Below, one piece after another: positions 26,030 to 37,893 of a stretch of DNA of 64,000 nucleotides (its first letter is position 1; each line of letters opens with the position of its first letter). The stretch lies in the NCBI GenBank assembly GCA_021613535.1, contig CP075494.1:13082001-13146000 (forward strand). Reading direction: 5' to 3'. The notes under the pieces are model-generated. The model did no database searches. It saw only the letters and a program-made list of their open reading frames with translations, and was not told where the DNA came from. The stretch is from Adineta vaga. Its lineage: Eukaryota > Rotifera. A program made the position numbers and the translations under genes.

Positions 26030-27144
26030 TTCTGTCAGAACGAATATTGAAAGAAAATTACACGTATGATAAAAATCGATATACTGGGTTCATATATATA
26101 TATACATGTATATAATAAATAAAATGAAGGATTTGTTAAATCATCCTTGTGCGCTATTCTATTGCCATTTTAGTTCCTTCTATTCAGTATAATATACAAC
26201 CTCTCTTTTTTTGTATTCAGGTCGTCAATCAATCGCTACCTATGGCAACTGTGTACGAGTTAATTCATTGAAGAACAAGTAGTGAATAGAGAAAAAATGC
26301 GTAGCATTAGTATGACCTCTTATAATTGTGACATTTCAGAATGAAGGTTGCACATGGAAGAATTTGTGTCGAATTCAAAGCCTTCAATACTTATTGCTTC
26401 CATCTAACATAGAGTTTAGTTAAATAGTACATCTTTTACAAATACGAATCACTTTGCATTTTGAAAAATGAGAGTGCAAAAAAGGCAACATAGTGATATA
26501 TATATACTCCGAACTTTCAAAACAAAGAAAACTGAAAAAGATTTAAAAAATATATCAATAAGTCATACAATAACATAGCATTTGAAGTAGACTATCATGA
26601 CGTCATGTAAACTTTATAATTTAGTCCAGAAAGACAAAAAAGTATCGTACTATGTGGCATACTTTAGTAATAAATTACTTGTTAATTTTGTTTGAGAAAT
26701 AGATTCAAACGGTGTAGTTACTATTTGATTGAGGTTACAATAGAAAGAGTGATGAAGATAGATGAAAATGCAAGGCAAGTTTGTAAACAAAAATATTTTC
26801 TCCAGTGCCTTCAGAATGTATTTTCATTTATATTCTAACTAGAAGACATTTAAATGATGGAAGGTATGTTTACCAATGCATTATCATGTAAAGGATACGT
26901 AATAAACTCCACGCAAGATAATATATATGACTGTCCCAGTATGGGAAACTATGATGAATAATAGTGAAAATGAAATGAGTAAACAAAACCCAGTATGGAT
27001 ATTTGGGCTTTTTCCCAAAAATATTCATTGGGTATATTTAAGCATAGAGTCAGATTATAAAAACCATGTATTCAACTACGAGTAAATAAATCTCTAACTC
27101 AAAATATATTCTGTATTTATTATTGTTATTGATAATACTTCAAT
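26030..27144. other. Divergent intergenic region between Ly6-like gene and R3
   Basis: 1.1 kb with no supported ORF. It should hold both promoters. A TATA-like ATTATAAAAA lies at about 27053-27062, roughly 85 nt before the R3 start. Two CCCAGTATGG strings occur near 26936 and 26989. Confidence 0.4.
27002..27019. promoter_or_regulatory. Palindromic kB-like site upstream of R3
   Basis: TTTGGGCTTTTTCCCAAA is a near-perfect palindrome with GGG...CCC half-sites, resembling Rel-family (Dorsal/kB) binding sites but with one extra central base pair or two. It sits about 125 nt before the R3 start codon. The function is inferred. Confidence 0.3.
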
Positions 27145-29256
27145 ATGAACTTAAATTATTCAGATCCATCAAATAGTATGTTCGAACTATCATAGATTAG
27201 AATATATTTACCTTGTTTTTCAGCGTCACTTTTAGGACAAACTCAGCTACAGACTGAATCATTGGAAATCATTGCACAACCATATTACACATCTAAACTA
27301 AGATATCGATCCGATTACAAAAGTAATCAAAATCGTCGTGGAGTTCTTCATAGTCAAAATAATCCCAATTATAAAAGTCCTGCTATTCGAGTATGTTTGT
27401 TATCTGTATTATCTGTATTCTACGATTGTTGTTTACTTCAGATTCCAAATGCCTATCTTCCTTTTGCTGAACAATATTTCATCCGTGTCTGTCTAGTAAC
27501 GATTGAAAATGAGAATACCAATTGTCGTTATATACATCCGTATGATCTTGAAGATGTTGAAAACAATCAATATAATGATCGACATAATAGAGTTATTTGG
27601 TATCCAGTTCTAGAAGAAGATGTTGGTGGAATTAAATGGTATGACAGAATATCTGTTTATATAGGTATATATATATATTCTTTCTTTGATTTAGTTTTCC
27701 AAATTTACGAGTAGTAAAGAAAAAAGCAGATGATTTAAAAAACTGTGGTGATTTACGAATATTCGATTCTTCAAGTAGGTTCTTGCTTTATATTTTTAAC
27801 GAAAAAAATATCAAAGAGTTATTTTCAGCTGAACAATCAACACCTCAATTATCGTCGGTAAAACTGACTATCAAAGAATACAATCTTGACAAAGCACAAA
27901 TAGCATTTACAGTTGGAAAGAAAATCAATGATAATGGTATCTTTTCAATGATTTTATTTTCTTCGACAACAGTTTTTTCCGATGAAATGAGTGAAAGTAC
28001 TGTTAGGGATGTCGATCCAGATAATGTTCCCACTGAATCAAATACTAATGAATCAGCTCATTGTAATATGTACAAATATACACCTCGAAGTGGTTATCAA
28101 AATGCCAACGATGAAGTACTTATTTTTTATACAACAAAACTAAAATTAAAAAAATACGGAGGTTAGACAATCTTACATATGTTTATTGATCAGTTAACTT
28201 GATTCTTCTTTGTAGATTTACAAGTAAAATTTGAATGTGAAAGACCAGATGGTTTATGGTCACAAACTGTTTCAGATCTCGAAGTGAAAGATCAAATGGT
28301 ATCATTTCGAACACCAACATTTGAATATCCTATTGATCAAATTACACCTGTCAACATTGTTTTACGTCAAAAAAGAAGAACGCTAGAATCACTTATATTC
28401 TATTATATCCCGATAGGTAAATTGAAATATAATTTTCTATTATTCTATTCGTTGTCATAACTATTTCACTTTAGATCAATGTTTAAATTGTCAAAGACGT
28501 ATTATCGAACAATCGAATACATTAGAAACAGCAACGAATGAAAATAAACGACGTAGATTGACATTATTTGACGATGATGAAACAACAGATAAAACCACTG
28601 TAATTCAAGAAGCACATTTAGAATCTGTAAGTCAAAATCTAGATAAAAGATGTAACCTACTATTTACTGTAGGAGCATCCATCATTTTCCAATACGGTAA
28701 TTCCATGTAAGTGTGTCGATGAATATGAATTTGATTCGAAATGTAATCTGTTTTTGTAGTTTCTATGCCACCATTTAATCATGATAAACCTCAAGTATTT
28801 TTGAATATGATTGCAGATAGTATAGAAAATCTATTTTCCAATAACGATTTAAAACCATTTTTACGTCTTTGTCGATCATTTATTCGCCAAAAACCTCACT
28901 TACTTCATCAAGCTATTGATAATAATCATTCAGATCTTCTAACAAAATTCATTCCTGGTACCAATCTTGATTTATTCTATCCGAAAAATCATCTTGGTGA
29001 ATCTGTTCTACTTCATGCTGTTCGTCTCAATCGTCTTGGTGTAGTGAAAGCTCTTTTGGAACGACAAAACTCGGATAAACTCGTTAATGATGTTACAAAT
29101 GATGGACAGAATATTTTACATATTGTAGCAAAGAACAAAGATTCGAAAGAAATGCTTGATGTATTAATTGATTATTTTGACAAAGAAGCGATTGATATCA
29201 AAGGAAGGTTTGATAATGATGATAATACATCATTTCAACTAGCATCTCTCAATTAA
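27145..29256 (+). CDS. R3: Rel-type transcription factor with IPT and truncated ankyrin region
   Basis: Nine exons sum to 1692 nt (563 aa). The leader is short (about 37 aa). The recognition loop reads IIAQPYYTSKLRYRSD. Other Rel landmarks are YFIRVCLVTIENE, YIHPYDLEDVE and KAQIAFTVGKK. The IPT-like part has SGYQNANDEVLIFYTTKLK and VSFRTPTFEYP. A CLNC motif follows, then a basic KRRR stretch. The last exon starts the ankyrin region, near-identical to R2 over 28858-29214, but a TAA at 29254-29256 ends the protein where R2 continues for about 85 more residues. The frame stays open for a further ~45 codons after that stop with recognisable ankyrin similarity, so the truncation looks recent. The microexon-like exon 28673-28706 is inferred from phase. 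Confidence 0.82.
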
Positions 29257-30126
29257 AATCTGCCTGCAACACGTAATCTGTCAAAATACTGTATTGATCG
29301 TATTCCTTTTGCAGTCAATTGTGTATGCGACAGTATTCTGTCTGTTGTTGTTTTTTTGTTCTTTCGTGTTGCAGTAAATTTTTTAACGCTTTTCTATATT
29401 GATGTATCAATGTGCCTATTTAAATAGTATTATTCGTTCTTGACGATTATAAATTTTTTTTTCTTTATTTAAAACGTATTTGAAAAATCTGCAGGCTGCT
29501 CTGACACACTAAACAAATATTTTCATGAAGTTCGTTCTTTTTCTATTGAAAAAGAGAACATTTTGACGAAAACAAGCTGGAAACTAATTGATTACACATA
29601 TATATATATGTATATAAACTATAATATCTTCCTACCGTTCATATTGTTTTGTTTTTTGTGACGAACGTTAGTTTACTATTTGTAATAAAAATCCATTCTA
29701 GATATGAGTTCGAACACTTAATTCAAAAAACATGCGGTGTAAGGGAAAATTACTATTAAGAATCTATTGATTTTATCGCTTTTCGTTACATGTCTGGAAG
29801 TGGGCTATTAAATATTTTCATGTGTAAGTAAACAGCTGTCAAAAATTTCATTTATCGATACCATTAGTAATAAGGTAAAAACCAACAGACTCTTCAAGCT
29901 ATCTCCGATAGGAAGAACGAAAGAAAAACAAAATGACGGCATGGTTTCTTTCCAATCAGTACATGTTGCAGCAAAATAGAATGTATATCGTTAATGTTAT
30001 GCTATTACATAGGACGATTCCCGGTATTTCTGGAATATATATGGACCTATTTTCTGATCGAGGATATTTCAGAACTTGAGTGGACATCTATACAACAATT
30101 CTATTAGTCAGATTTAGTTTCAATCT
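29257..30126. other. Region between R3 and R4, starting with decayed ankyrin sequence
   Basis: The first ~60-130 nt after the R3 stop still resemble the R2 ankyrin exon (LPATRNLSKYC against LSATQVLLKFA). The rest is AT-rich without a supported gene. A TATATATATG run lies near 29600. Confidence 0.5.
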
Positions 30127-31412
30127 ATGGCACAAGCACCACAACCTTTGTGCATTCTTGCACAACCGAAAGCTGAATTACGCGAAAGATACTCTAGTGA
30201 AATGAGTAGGGAACGAAAGCGAGCTCATCGATACATTCGTACTGATCGAAAAGATGTTGACTATCCAACAATTGCAGTAAAACCTCTTTTTTTATTATGT
30301 TGCATTTTTTCTAAAATCTTCCTTCTTATATTAGATACCAGACATATGGAAAGGTCGGAACATATATATTCGTGTAACATTAGTAACCGTTCCATCTGAA
30401 CAAGCACCTATAAGATGCGTTCATCCTTATCCAATCCATACGACAGATTCAAATACGTTGAGAGATAAGGAAACGAATACAATTTATTTCTTAGTATCAA
30501 AGGAGGAATCCGACAAAGGTCAAAAAAGGTAAATTATCAATATGAACGATTAGTTGATAAAAAATTTTAATTTTCTTTTGTACTCTAGTTTTCGCATTAT
30601 TCGTGAAAAATTAGTTCATCATGATTTAAAAAATATTGAACGATTACGAATTGTAGATAGCAATGAGCTAGATATTCAACGTGTTGATGTATTAGGTGGT
30701 GCTCGAAAATTAATCGATACTTACCAATTAGTCAATTCGCAATTACTTTTTTCTGTCGCTGAAATGAGAAATAATCTACAAACAATTATATATCATGCAA
30801 CATCCGTTTATTCAAACGTAATGAGTCCTCCAACAAATGCAGGAAATGAAAACAATTCAATTGTTCGATATACACCGCAAAGCGGTTCTTGGATTGGTAA
30901 TGATACTATTATCATGGTTATACCAAAGTTAGATCGACGAAAACGTAACTAATTCAACTTTGTTCTTAGTTCAATTTCACTAGAAAATATACATTTGTTT
31001 TCTAGCATGCGAAGTCTATTTTGAATACTCGGATACAGAAAGAGATCCAGTTACATTGAAATATCTCGATGTGAAAACAATTGAATTTACAACTCCACCA
31101 TGTCGATTACCAAAAACTCACAATGAATGTGTATCTGTTCCAATTGTTGTTCGTCAAAATAAAAATACAATCGCATGTGTCAATTTTCTCTATCAAACAT
31201 GTAAATATTCTATTTATTTTATTTTTGGAATTATCTTCAATTTTATTTCATATTTAGCAGATAGATGTGTACAATGTGATAGACATGCAATATTTGATTC
31301 GTTTGAAAGATCGCGATTAGATGATCAACAATCTTCCATTTATGAAACGTCTTATGAAGAAAATGATATTTTTGAAGATTATGATGATATGTCTGATTAT
31401 CAGAAATGTTAA
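30127..31412 (+). CDS. R4: Rel-type transcription factor with IPT, no ankyrin region
   Basis: Five exons give about 349 aa. The protein starts almost directly with the Rel domain: ILAQPKAELRERYSSE, then IYIRVTLVTVPSEQ, CVHPYPI and NSQLLFSVAE. The IPT domain follows, with SGSWIGNDTIIMVIPKLDRRKR, TIEFTTPPCRLP and NECVSVPIVVRQ. After it come CVQC and an acidic C-terminus. No ankyrin repeats exist before the stop. The last intron ends in TAGCAG, a tandem acceptor that would include or omit one codon. It is close to R1 in wording and may derive from it by loss of the N-terminal leader and ankyrin exon. Confidence 0.86.
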
Positions 31413-31830
31413 TTCAATATTGTCGAATATTTTCTTTCAGATGACACTGTTACATTTTTTTCTATTTTTTCAATAAAATCGAATACAAATATTCATAATT
31501 ACTCGCTCAATCATAGATATAAACGTCTCTCTATTTGAACAAATAGAAACACGAAATATTATTGATTCTACAATAGAATACATATTTGCCACTCTTGTTT
31601 TCGAAATAAATATGTTTTATCTGGGATATTTCACACGTATACATGTAATCAAAATAATTTGTGAGAAAAAAAAACACACTTTGGATGAAAAGAGGAAGAA
31701 CAATCTGCTTCATAAAATTGAGCAAAATACTTTTTTTTCGTTCTCATTATTTTAACCTTGAAATTGAGTATAAAACACTGTTTTGACAGAAAGGATAGAA
31801 AGGTGAAGTTAATAGTAAATTTTGAGTGAT
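31413..31830. other. Intergenic region after R4
   Basis: CAATAAAATCG near 31470 is a plausible polyadenylation signal for R4. Nothing else is recognised. Confidence 0.4.
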
Positions 31831-32391
31831 GTCATAATACCATTACGCCGGGTATCCTTTTAAAATCCAGCGATGTATCTTTCCAGAAGCTGAGGAATAT
31901 GAGTGAATTTGGTCATTACCCAGCGGGTAACGAGAAGATGAATGCAGTGATTGTAGATAGATTGATATAAAACCATCTAAACGTGTCACTGTTACCAAAT
32001 ATATTTGATTAATTTTTCTATATTAATGAGTTTTCTCATGAATATCAACTACTATCAAAAGATTTTTTCCTGAATGAAAAAATAAGAAATACACCAAAGA
32101 ATGGTTGCATGTATTGAATCAATTACTGTCATAAAGTATTTGAAGAATATTATACGATCATTGGGTAAGGAGATGATCGAACCAAATTCACTCAAATTCC
32201 TTAGGTTCTGAAGGGATATAGTTTGGTCATCGGGTAACGAGATCATTAGACCAAATTCACTCAAATTCCTCAGGTTCTGAAGGATATAGTTTGGTTATCG
32301 GGTAGCGAGATTGTTTGGTCGTATGTATTTCGTTACCCTGTTGGGTATTTAGACGTTCAGCTCTGGATACCCAGTGTAATGACATTATGAC
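31831..32391. mobile_element. Non-autonomous DNA transposon (MITE-like), about 560 bp
   Basis: The ends are inverted repeats: 31831-31857 matches the reverse complement of 32365-32391 at 23 of 27 positions. Inside, a 69-bp unit is repeated in tandem (starts near 32181 and 32250), and the same unit appears inverted near 31895-31935 (GAGTGAATTTGGTCA). No transposase ORF is present. The target-site duplication could not be fixed; similarity between the ends may extend a little further outward. Confidence 0.6.
32162..32325. repeat. 69-bp tandem repeat, about 2.3 units, within the MITE-like element
   Basis: ACCAAATTCACTCAAATTCC followed by GGTTCTGAAG and GGATATAGTTTGGT recurs with a period of 69 bp. 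The copies differ at only a few positions. Confidence 0.75.
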
Positions 32392-33299
32392 AGCTATGTA
32401 AATTTTCACTTTATTCGTCACATAATTTCATTTGTTTTGATCGATTATTCAAATTGATTTTAATGAAATAGTCACTAAATAATTTCTCTAATCAGTCGAT
32501 GGAATAAAAAAAGTCGAATTCAACTGTTGATGAAAGATAATATTTATTTATCTCGATGATATTTGAGGAGATTGTCATAAAATTCTAAACATTCATCGAT
32601 CAATAACAAGTTTAGTTTTTCTTTACTTAGTCGATAGATTGTCAATCTGTATACTCTCTCTATAGGATGTGTGTTATATGTACGATAAAAAATCATCAAA
32701 AAGGTGATTTCATCTTCTGTCTTTTATATATAGTTTGGATCTGAATGATGTTTTGATCAAAGTGGATAATGTTTGAAATATTGATGATTAGTGAAGTAAA
32801 AGCCGAATTTGTCGATAACTTCCAACAAATATTTGTAAACTTTCAGTATATATTGTCTGGTTTTTTCAAGATTAATTGATAAGTTCTTTACTACCGTAGA
32901 AGTATATACTCCGGGTGTCTGCTTACTCGATCAAATCTTGGGATCTTCCAACACTCTCTTTCCTTATTTCAGTATTTAATCAATGTCCACGTGTGCTCTA
33001 TTCGTCAATTCTTCGTAAAACATGCAACACAGATGCGTTGTTCTCAACTACAATTACTTGTTGCGTACGATGACGTTTTTTTTCCAAACGACTCGAAGAC
33101 ATCTATGTTTTTCTTTTGATCCTATAGGATTTTTGATTCTACCAATCGAATTTTTTTCTTGCTAGCAAAATGAAGCAAACTGCTACCAGGTGGGAAAAAA
33201 GGAATTTATTCTGATGACACACTCTTTTCTTCATACATTTTAAAACTACAGTGCAGTTGATTATATTTCATTCTTTCCGATAAATATTTTCAAACAAAA
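32392..33299. other. Intergenic region upstream of R5
   Basis: AT-rich with no supported ORF. GTGGGAAAAAAGGAA near 33190 weakly resembles a kB-type site about 100 nt before the R5 start codon. Confidence 0.35.
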
Positions 33300-34897
33300 A
33301 TGGCATATCAACCACATGACAGTAGGCTAAAATGTGATATTATTTATTCTTTAATGCTATCAAATTAATTTCTAGTTTCACAATGTACTTTCAACGAAAG
33401 TGTATTCTATAATCTTGAGAGAGACTTGTCTACGACTGGTGGCTTTCAACATGCAAACGGTTCACTCGATGAAGATTCCCGAAAGAGTTTATTATGTTTT
33501 CAAAATGGTTTCCCAATTCCCAAAGATACGGTTGAATCAAAAAATACCATTGTTAACTCACCATCGGTATCAACAGACGCTGAATATCATCTTGATGAGC
33601 AATTATTTTCTGATAACGATTTCAGTATGGTCACACTCTATCTGAGTGATCGATTTTTATGCATATAGTATCCACTAATTTTGATCCTACTTTAGATGTG
33701 GTCCAAGAAGTTACTGTTACAACAACTCCTTCTGGTCTGTATAATAAACCTTTTTTTTCGGCGTGCCATAAAGTTTTAAAATTGGTTTTTCTAGATGCTG
33801 AACGGAACAACATGAACCCATCTAATGATATATTACTAGAATTCGACTACGGCGACTTGAATTTTTTCGTAATAAAGTTTAATATCTATATATAGTGCAA
33901 ACAAATGTTTTTTTTCTAGACACCTGAAGATGCGGAACTCTGTCAAACACTTTTAAATGAATATAGTTTACAAAATCTTGATGAATCTATTGAGGAACGG
34001 ACAATGTCTGTTGAAGTCGAACCACCAGCTATTCTTCGTTTGCGCTATAAAACCGATGGCCCAAGACAAATTGAAAAATCTCGCACGAATCCAATGATTC
34101 TTAAAGTAGGATAATTTCATATTCTTCATCATAACTAGTTTTCTTTTTCAGTTACCGAATTTAAAAGGCATTCACTTGAGTCCTGAACAAACATTTCTGA
34201 TTCGCTTAATTCTTACCACCTATAGTAATGATCCATTCGAACAAATATCTCTTCATTCGAACAAACTAGAATATCATTCGAATGATAAGGAAATATTGAG
34301 TGATGGAACTATTTGTGTTCCTATATCGGCAAAAGAAGTTGACGAAGGACGGAAAAAGTTAGAAACTATGCTTTGCAATAAAATTTCCGTAGTTCTAACT
34401 TTTATTTAGATTATCCCGTTTATCATTTATCAAAACAAAGCTCGGAGAATACAATCGTGAATTAACTCCACTCAATTTGTATAAAATTGATAACAGTATG
34501 TAGCATCTCTTTTTCATGCCAATGTAATACGAATATTTGATTATTAGATCAAGTTCTGCAAGATAAACTAGCAGTATCTGAAGCCAAGAAAATTTTCAAA
34601 ACATTGAAGCTGGAAGCGAGCCGAATTATTTGTCAATTGTTAATTAAACAAAATAAAACATATCATCTTACAAATATTATTTGTCTAACTAAGATGATGG
34701 AAGAAAGTGTGTTACTTTAAGAAATTTGATCTTCGAAGAATTTATGTTGGCTTTTTTCTTTAGAGAAACAAGCAACTGGAAAGAAAAAACGATCGATGAC
34801 AATAATGGAAAGTGATGATGAGGAAGAAGATGACGATGCCGATGAACGTCCAACTACATCAAAATCCATCAAACGCAAGAAAAGTTCTGATAATTAA
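33300..34897 (+). CDS. R5: Rel N-subdomain protein without IPT, basic tail
   Basis: Eight exons sum to 1242 nt (413 aa). The first ~230 residues are a Ser/Thr/Asp-rich leader unrelated to the neighbours. The Rel N-subdomain then shows AILRLRYKTDG (close to the canonical RxRYxxEG loop), QTFLIRLILTTYS, ICVPISAKEVDEG, and its end DKLAVSEAKKIFKTLKLEAS. The protein stops soon after that in KKKRSM, an acidic stretch EEEDDDADE and KRKKSS, which look like bipartite nuclear-localisation signals. No IPT dimerisation domain or ankyrin repeat follows before the stop. Similarity to Rel is weaker than for R1 or R4, but gene order, intron phases and landmarks agree. Confidence 0.72.
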
Positions 34898-35590
34898 AAA
34901 TTCATCATGAACCTTTTCTTCTGTAAGACTTTTATTAATTTCAAAACAACAAAATCCGCTGAAGGGCCTTAACCGCTTATTTTACTCACGAAATTTTATT
35001 TCATTTTATTTCTCAAAGAAACTCGGTGATTGTATTTTATTTAACTATTGAATTTACTATTTTTTTTGTTGAATTTCATTTAATCCCGAAATAAAATTTC
35101 TATTTTACGACATTTCATAATTTCTTCACAAATATCGTAATGCAAAACATATGAAGCACTTCATTCCGTCTCATAGTTATCATTTATTTATTTATGCAAA
35201 ATACGTCGTAGTTGGGTTTTTGTGTGATTATAATGTAAGTTTAAGAGAAGATAAGAAAATCTGACAAAAACACAGTTTCTTTCTGTTTTTTTCAAATATT
35301 TTTAATGCAAAATATATTGCGTAGACATGTTATTGCAAAACTATAATTAGTTTCTCTCGTCTTTCGCCGATACCGACTTTTCATCGCCGTCTATTAGAAA
35401 AAAAAGCAACTATTTGCATTGTCTGTGTTGTTTTTTTTATCTGACGCATTAGAAAAGAACGAAAAAAAACGAGTTACCCAGGCAGGGTGAGATGTAAGTA
35501 GAAAAGACCGCTGATTGCTGTCTGACTTCTTATTCTTTTTAAAAATTTTCAACGACAACTCAAGTTATTTGTACGCCAAATACAAAAACA
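34898..35590. other. Intergenic region between R5 and R6
   Basis: No gene supported. AATAAAATTTC near 35090 is a plausible poly(A) signal for R5. Confidence 0.4.
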
Positions 35591-37136
35591 ATGGACAATC
35601 TCGACGTCATATTCAATGGCTTGTTTCCAGATGGAGTTCTTCCAAATCTTTTCGATGATATACCATTTAATCTAGGTGAGTGGGAAAAACATGAATTACT
35701 TTGTAAATTCGCATTATTTTTCAGATTCAATCACAGAAATCGATAATCTGGATGATCTGCTTCCCTTTCCACCATTCAATGAAGCGGAAAACACCGATAC
35801 CGAACTAAATTTCGGAATTACGACTACGGAACTAACTCAAATTCTAACAGGTTAGTAACTAAAACTCTTATTTCATAGCATTTATATACTCTTTTTATCG
35901 TAGAACGAGCAGAAACTGGTTTTGAGAATATTTTGAACGAACAATCGGAACAAGATCAGGCTGTGAATCAAGATTCAACGGTCATAAATACTCCCGTTGT
36001 ATTACAAGCATATGGAAGCGAAAATGGCATAATGTATCAAACACTTCCAGCTTTACTCGATTTCATCTTTGGTGATATGTCTGTTACCCAGCAACCCAAA
36101 GCAAACACTCGTTCACGTTATTCGTGTGATGGGCGTCGGTTTTTACCTGATTCACGTTACCATCCGATGACAGTTCAAGTTAGTTTATTTTTCTAATATT
36201 TACAAAACTCTTAAACGATTTGAAATATTTTAGCTACCAGATTTACGTTCAATTATCTTAGGACAAAATCAAACCTTAGGTATCGTGATGACGATCGTGA
36301 CAGGCACTAACAATCCAATCAATAAAACCATAGTGCACGTCAATGACATATCATGTAAAGAAAAGGGTGTTGAAAAAATTGGCTACGGCTGTATTTTCGT
36401 ACCATTGAGTCATTCTGAAGTTGATGCTTCAGAAAAAAAGTTAGTAAAATAATTAAGAAGAAACGACCTCTAAGTCATCTTTTGATTGTATAGATTTCCT
36501 CGCGCTTCGATTCTGTATAAAAAATATGAGGAATATACGTTCAATCTTACAACATTCGACACCAATACCATGTTTGAATCAATTGGAACATGTATGTAGT
36601 TTTCATATTTTTCCCAATTCATCTATAATAGTGTGTTCATTGAAATATAGATGCCGTTCCAAATCAATCAAATATGGATAACGTTCCAAAAGGAAAACGA
36701 TTTAAAACGGAATATAATCTATCAACATATAAATTCGTATTCCATCTTGGAATGAAACAAGACAATATAATTTATATCTCCAGTATTACATGTGAGACGA
36801 ATTTGATTGATGAAAGTAAGTTTCATCGTAATTGAAATAATAGATTTTATTTGTAAAGAGTATGTTTTTATTTTAGCAATAATACCAACAAAATCGAAGA
36901 AACGATCGGCATCAGTTTCAACAGAAATTCTCTCGGATGACGAAACTAGCTCTGATACACAAGTATCAAACTCAACTAAACGATTTAAATCATCACCATC
37001 ACCAATAATTGGACTACCCGTAAGTACATTCATGTGAAATCAAGTATTTATTCATTTCATAATATTCATTTAGGTAACGCGTATATCCAGCGATCATACT
37101 CAATTCAATCTGGATGATCATCATGCCCCATGCTGA
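35591..37136 (+). CDS. R6: Rel N-subdomain protein without IPT, acidic leader
   Basis: Eight exons sum to 1161 nt (386 aa). The leader (residues 1-~135) is rich in Asp, Glu, Leu and Phe (IDNLDDLLPFPPFNE), like an acidic activation domain. The recognition loop NTRSRYSCDGRRFLPDSR is the closest in the cluster to canonical NF-kB (RFRYxCEG), keeping Arg-x-Arg-Tyr, Cys, an acidic residue and Gly. Then come HPMTVQLPDLRS and FVPLSHSEVD, and the end of the N-subdomain, YNLSTYKFVFHLGMKQ. It finishes with KSKKRS and acid/Ser-rich sequence. The final 20 residues come from a small last exon whose donor GTAAGT and acceptor TTTAG are clear. No IPT or ankyrin is present. Confidence 0.75.
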
Positions 37137-37893
37137 AGGGGCTCATCCGCCATATTTATTTATACTTATATAACTAAATTTATTCAATATAAAGTTTTTC
37201 AATGATCATCTAATGACATGATTAAATCATAAATGTTGTATTGTGTTTTTTTGTGTGATTTGATTACATTTTTTCGTGAGAATTATTACGAAATAAACTT
37301 TCATCATGAAATACTTGTTCCGATTTTGTTGTCCTCATCTTTTTCATATGATTTTCTTTTCGACCGTATGGCTTTTGTTCGAAATACGTTCGTGGTTCTT
37401 TTACATCCTTTATCTACGTTTTTTTCTCTTCTGTTGTTATGTTAAATGACACATATGAAGGCAAGAAATGACGTTGGTAATATGACAGAATGGTAAAAAT
37501 AAAAATAAAAATAGACACTTGAATTTCGTAAGTTGGAAAATACCAATCATTACTAAAAATATGATCAATATAAAATGTTGTCTGGAAAGAAAGTAATTAT
37601 ATAACTGTATGTGAATGTTGTTCTTGTCATGTGCATAATGAAACTTAATTTATCAGTGATTTTTCGTCGACTTATTATTTCTTTTTCAATGTAAATTTTA
37701 TGTTTATGACATATCGTTTTATTCATAATGTATAGATTACTTATTTTCGTAAACATCGTATTTGTGAATATACTTTCGTACGTTCCGTACAGATTGTATT
37801 AGACATTCGTGCTTGAAATTTTCTTTCTACAATATAATTTTGAAAATATATAATTTAAGATTTCGAATGAATTAAGCGAAGTACAGTTTGAAA
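37137..37893. other. Intergenic region between R6 and R7
   Basis: AT-rich; short ORFs here have no recognisable product. Nothing else is seen. Confidence 0.4.

Noticed and set aside
26936-27000. CCCAGTATGG pair as a mobile-element end
   Set aside because: Two short direct copies only, with no inverted ends or other copies in the window.
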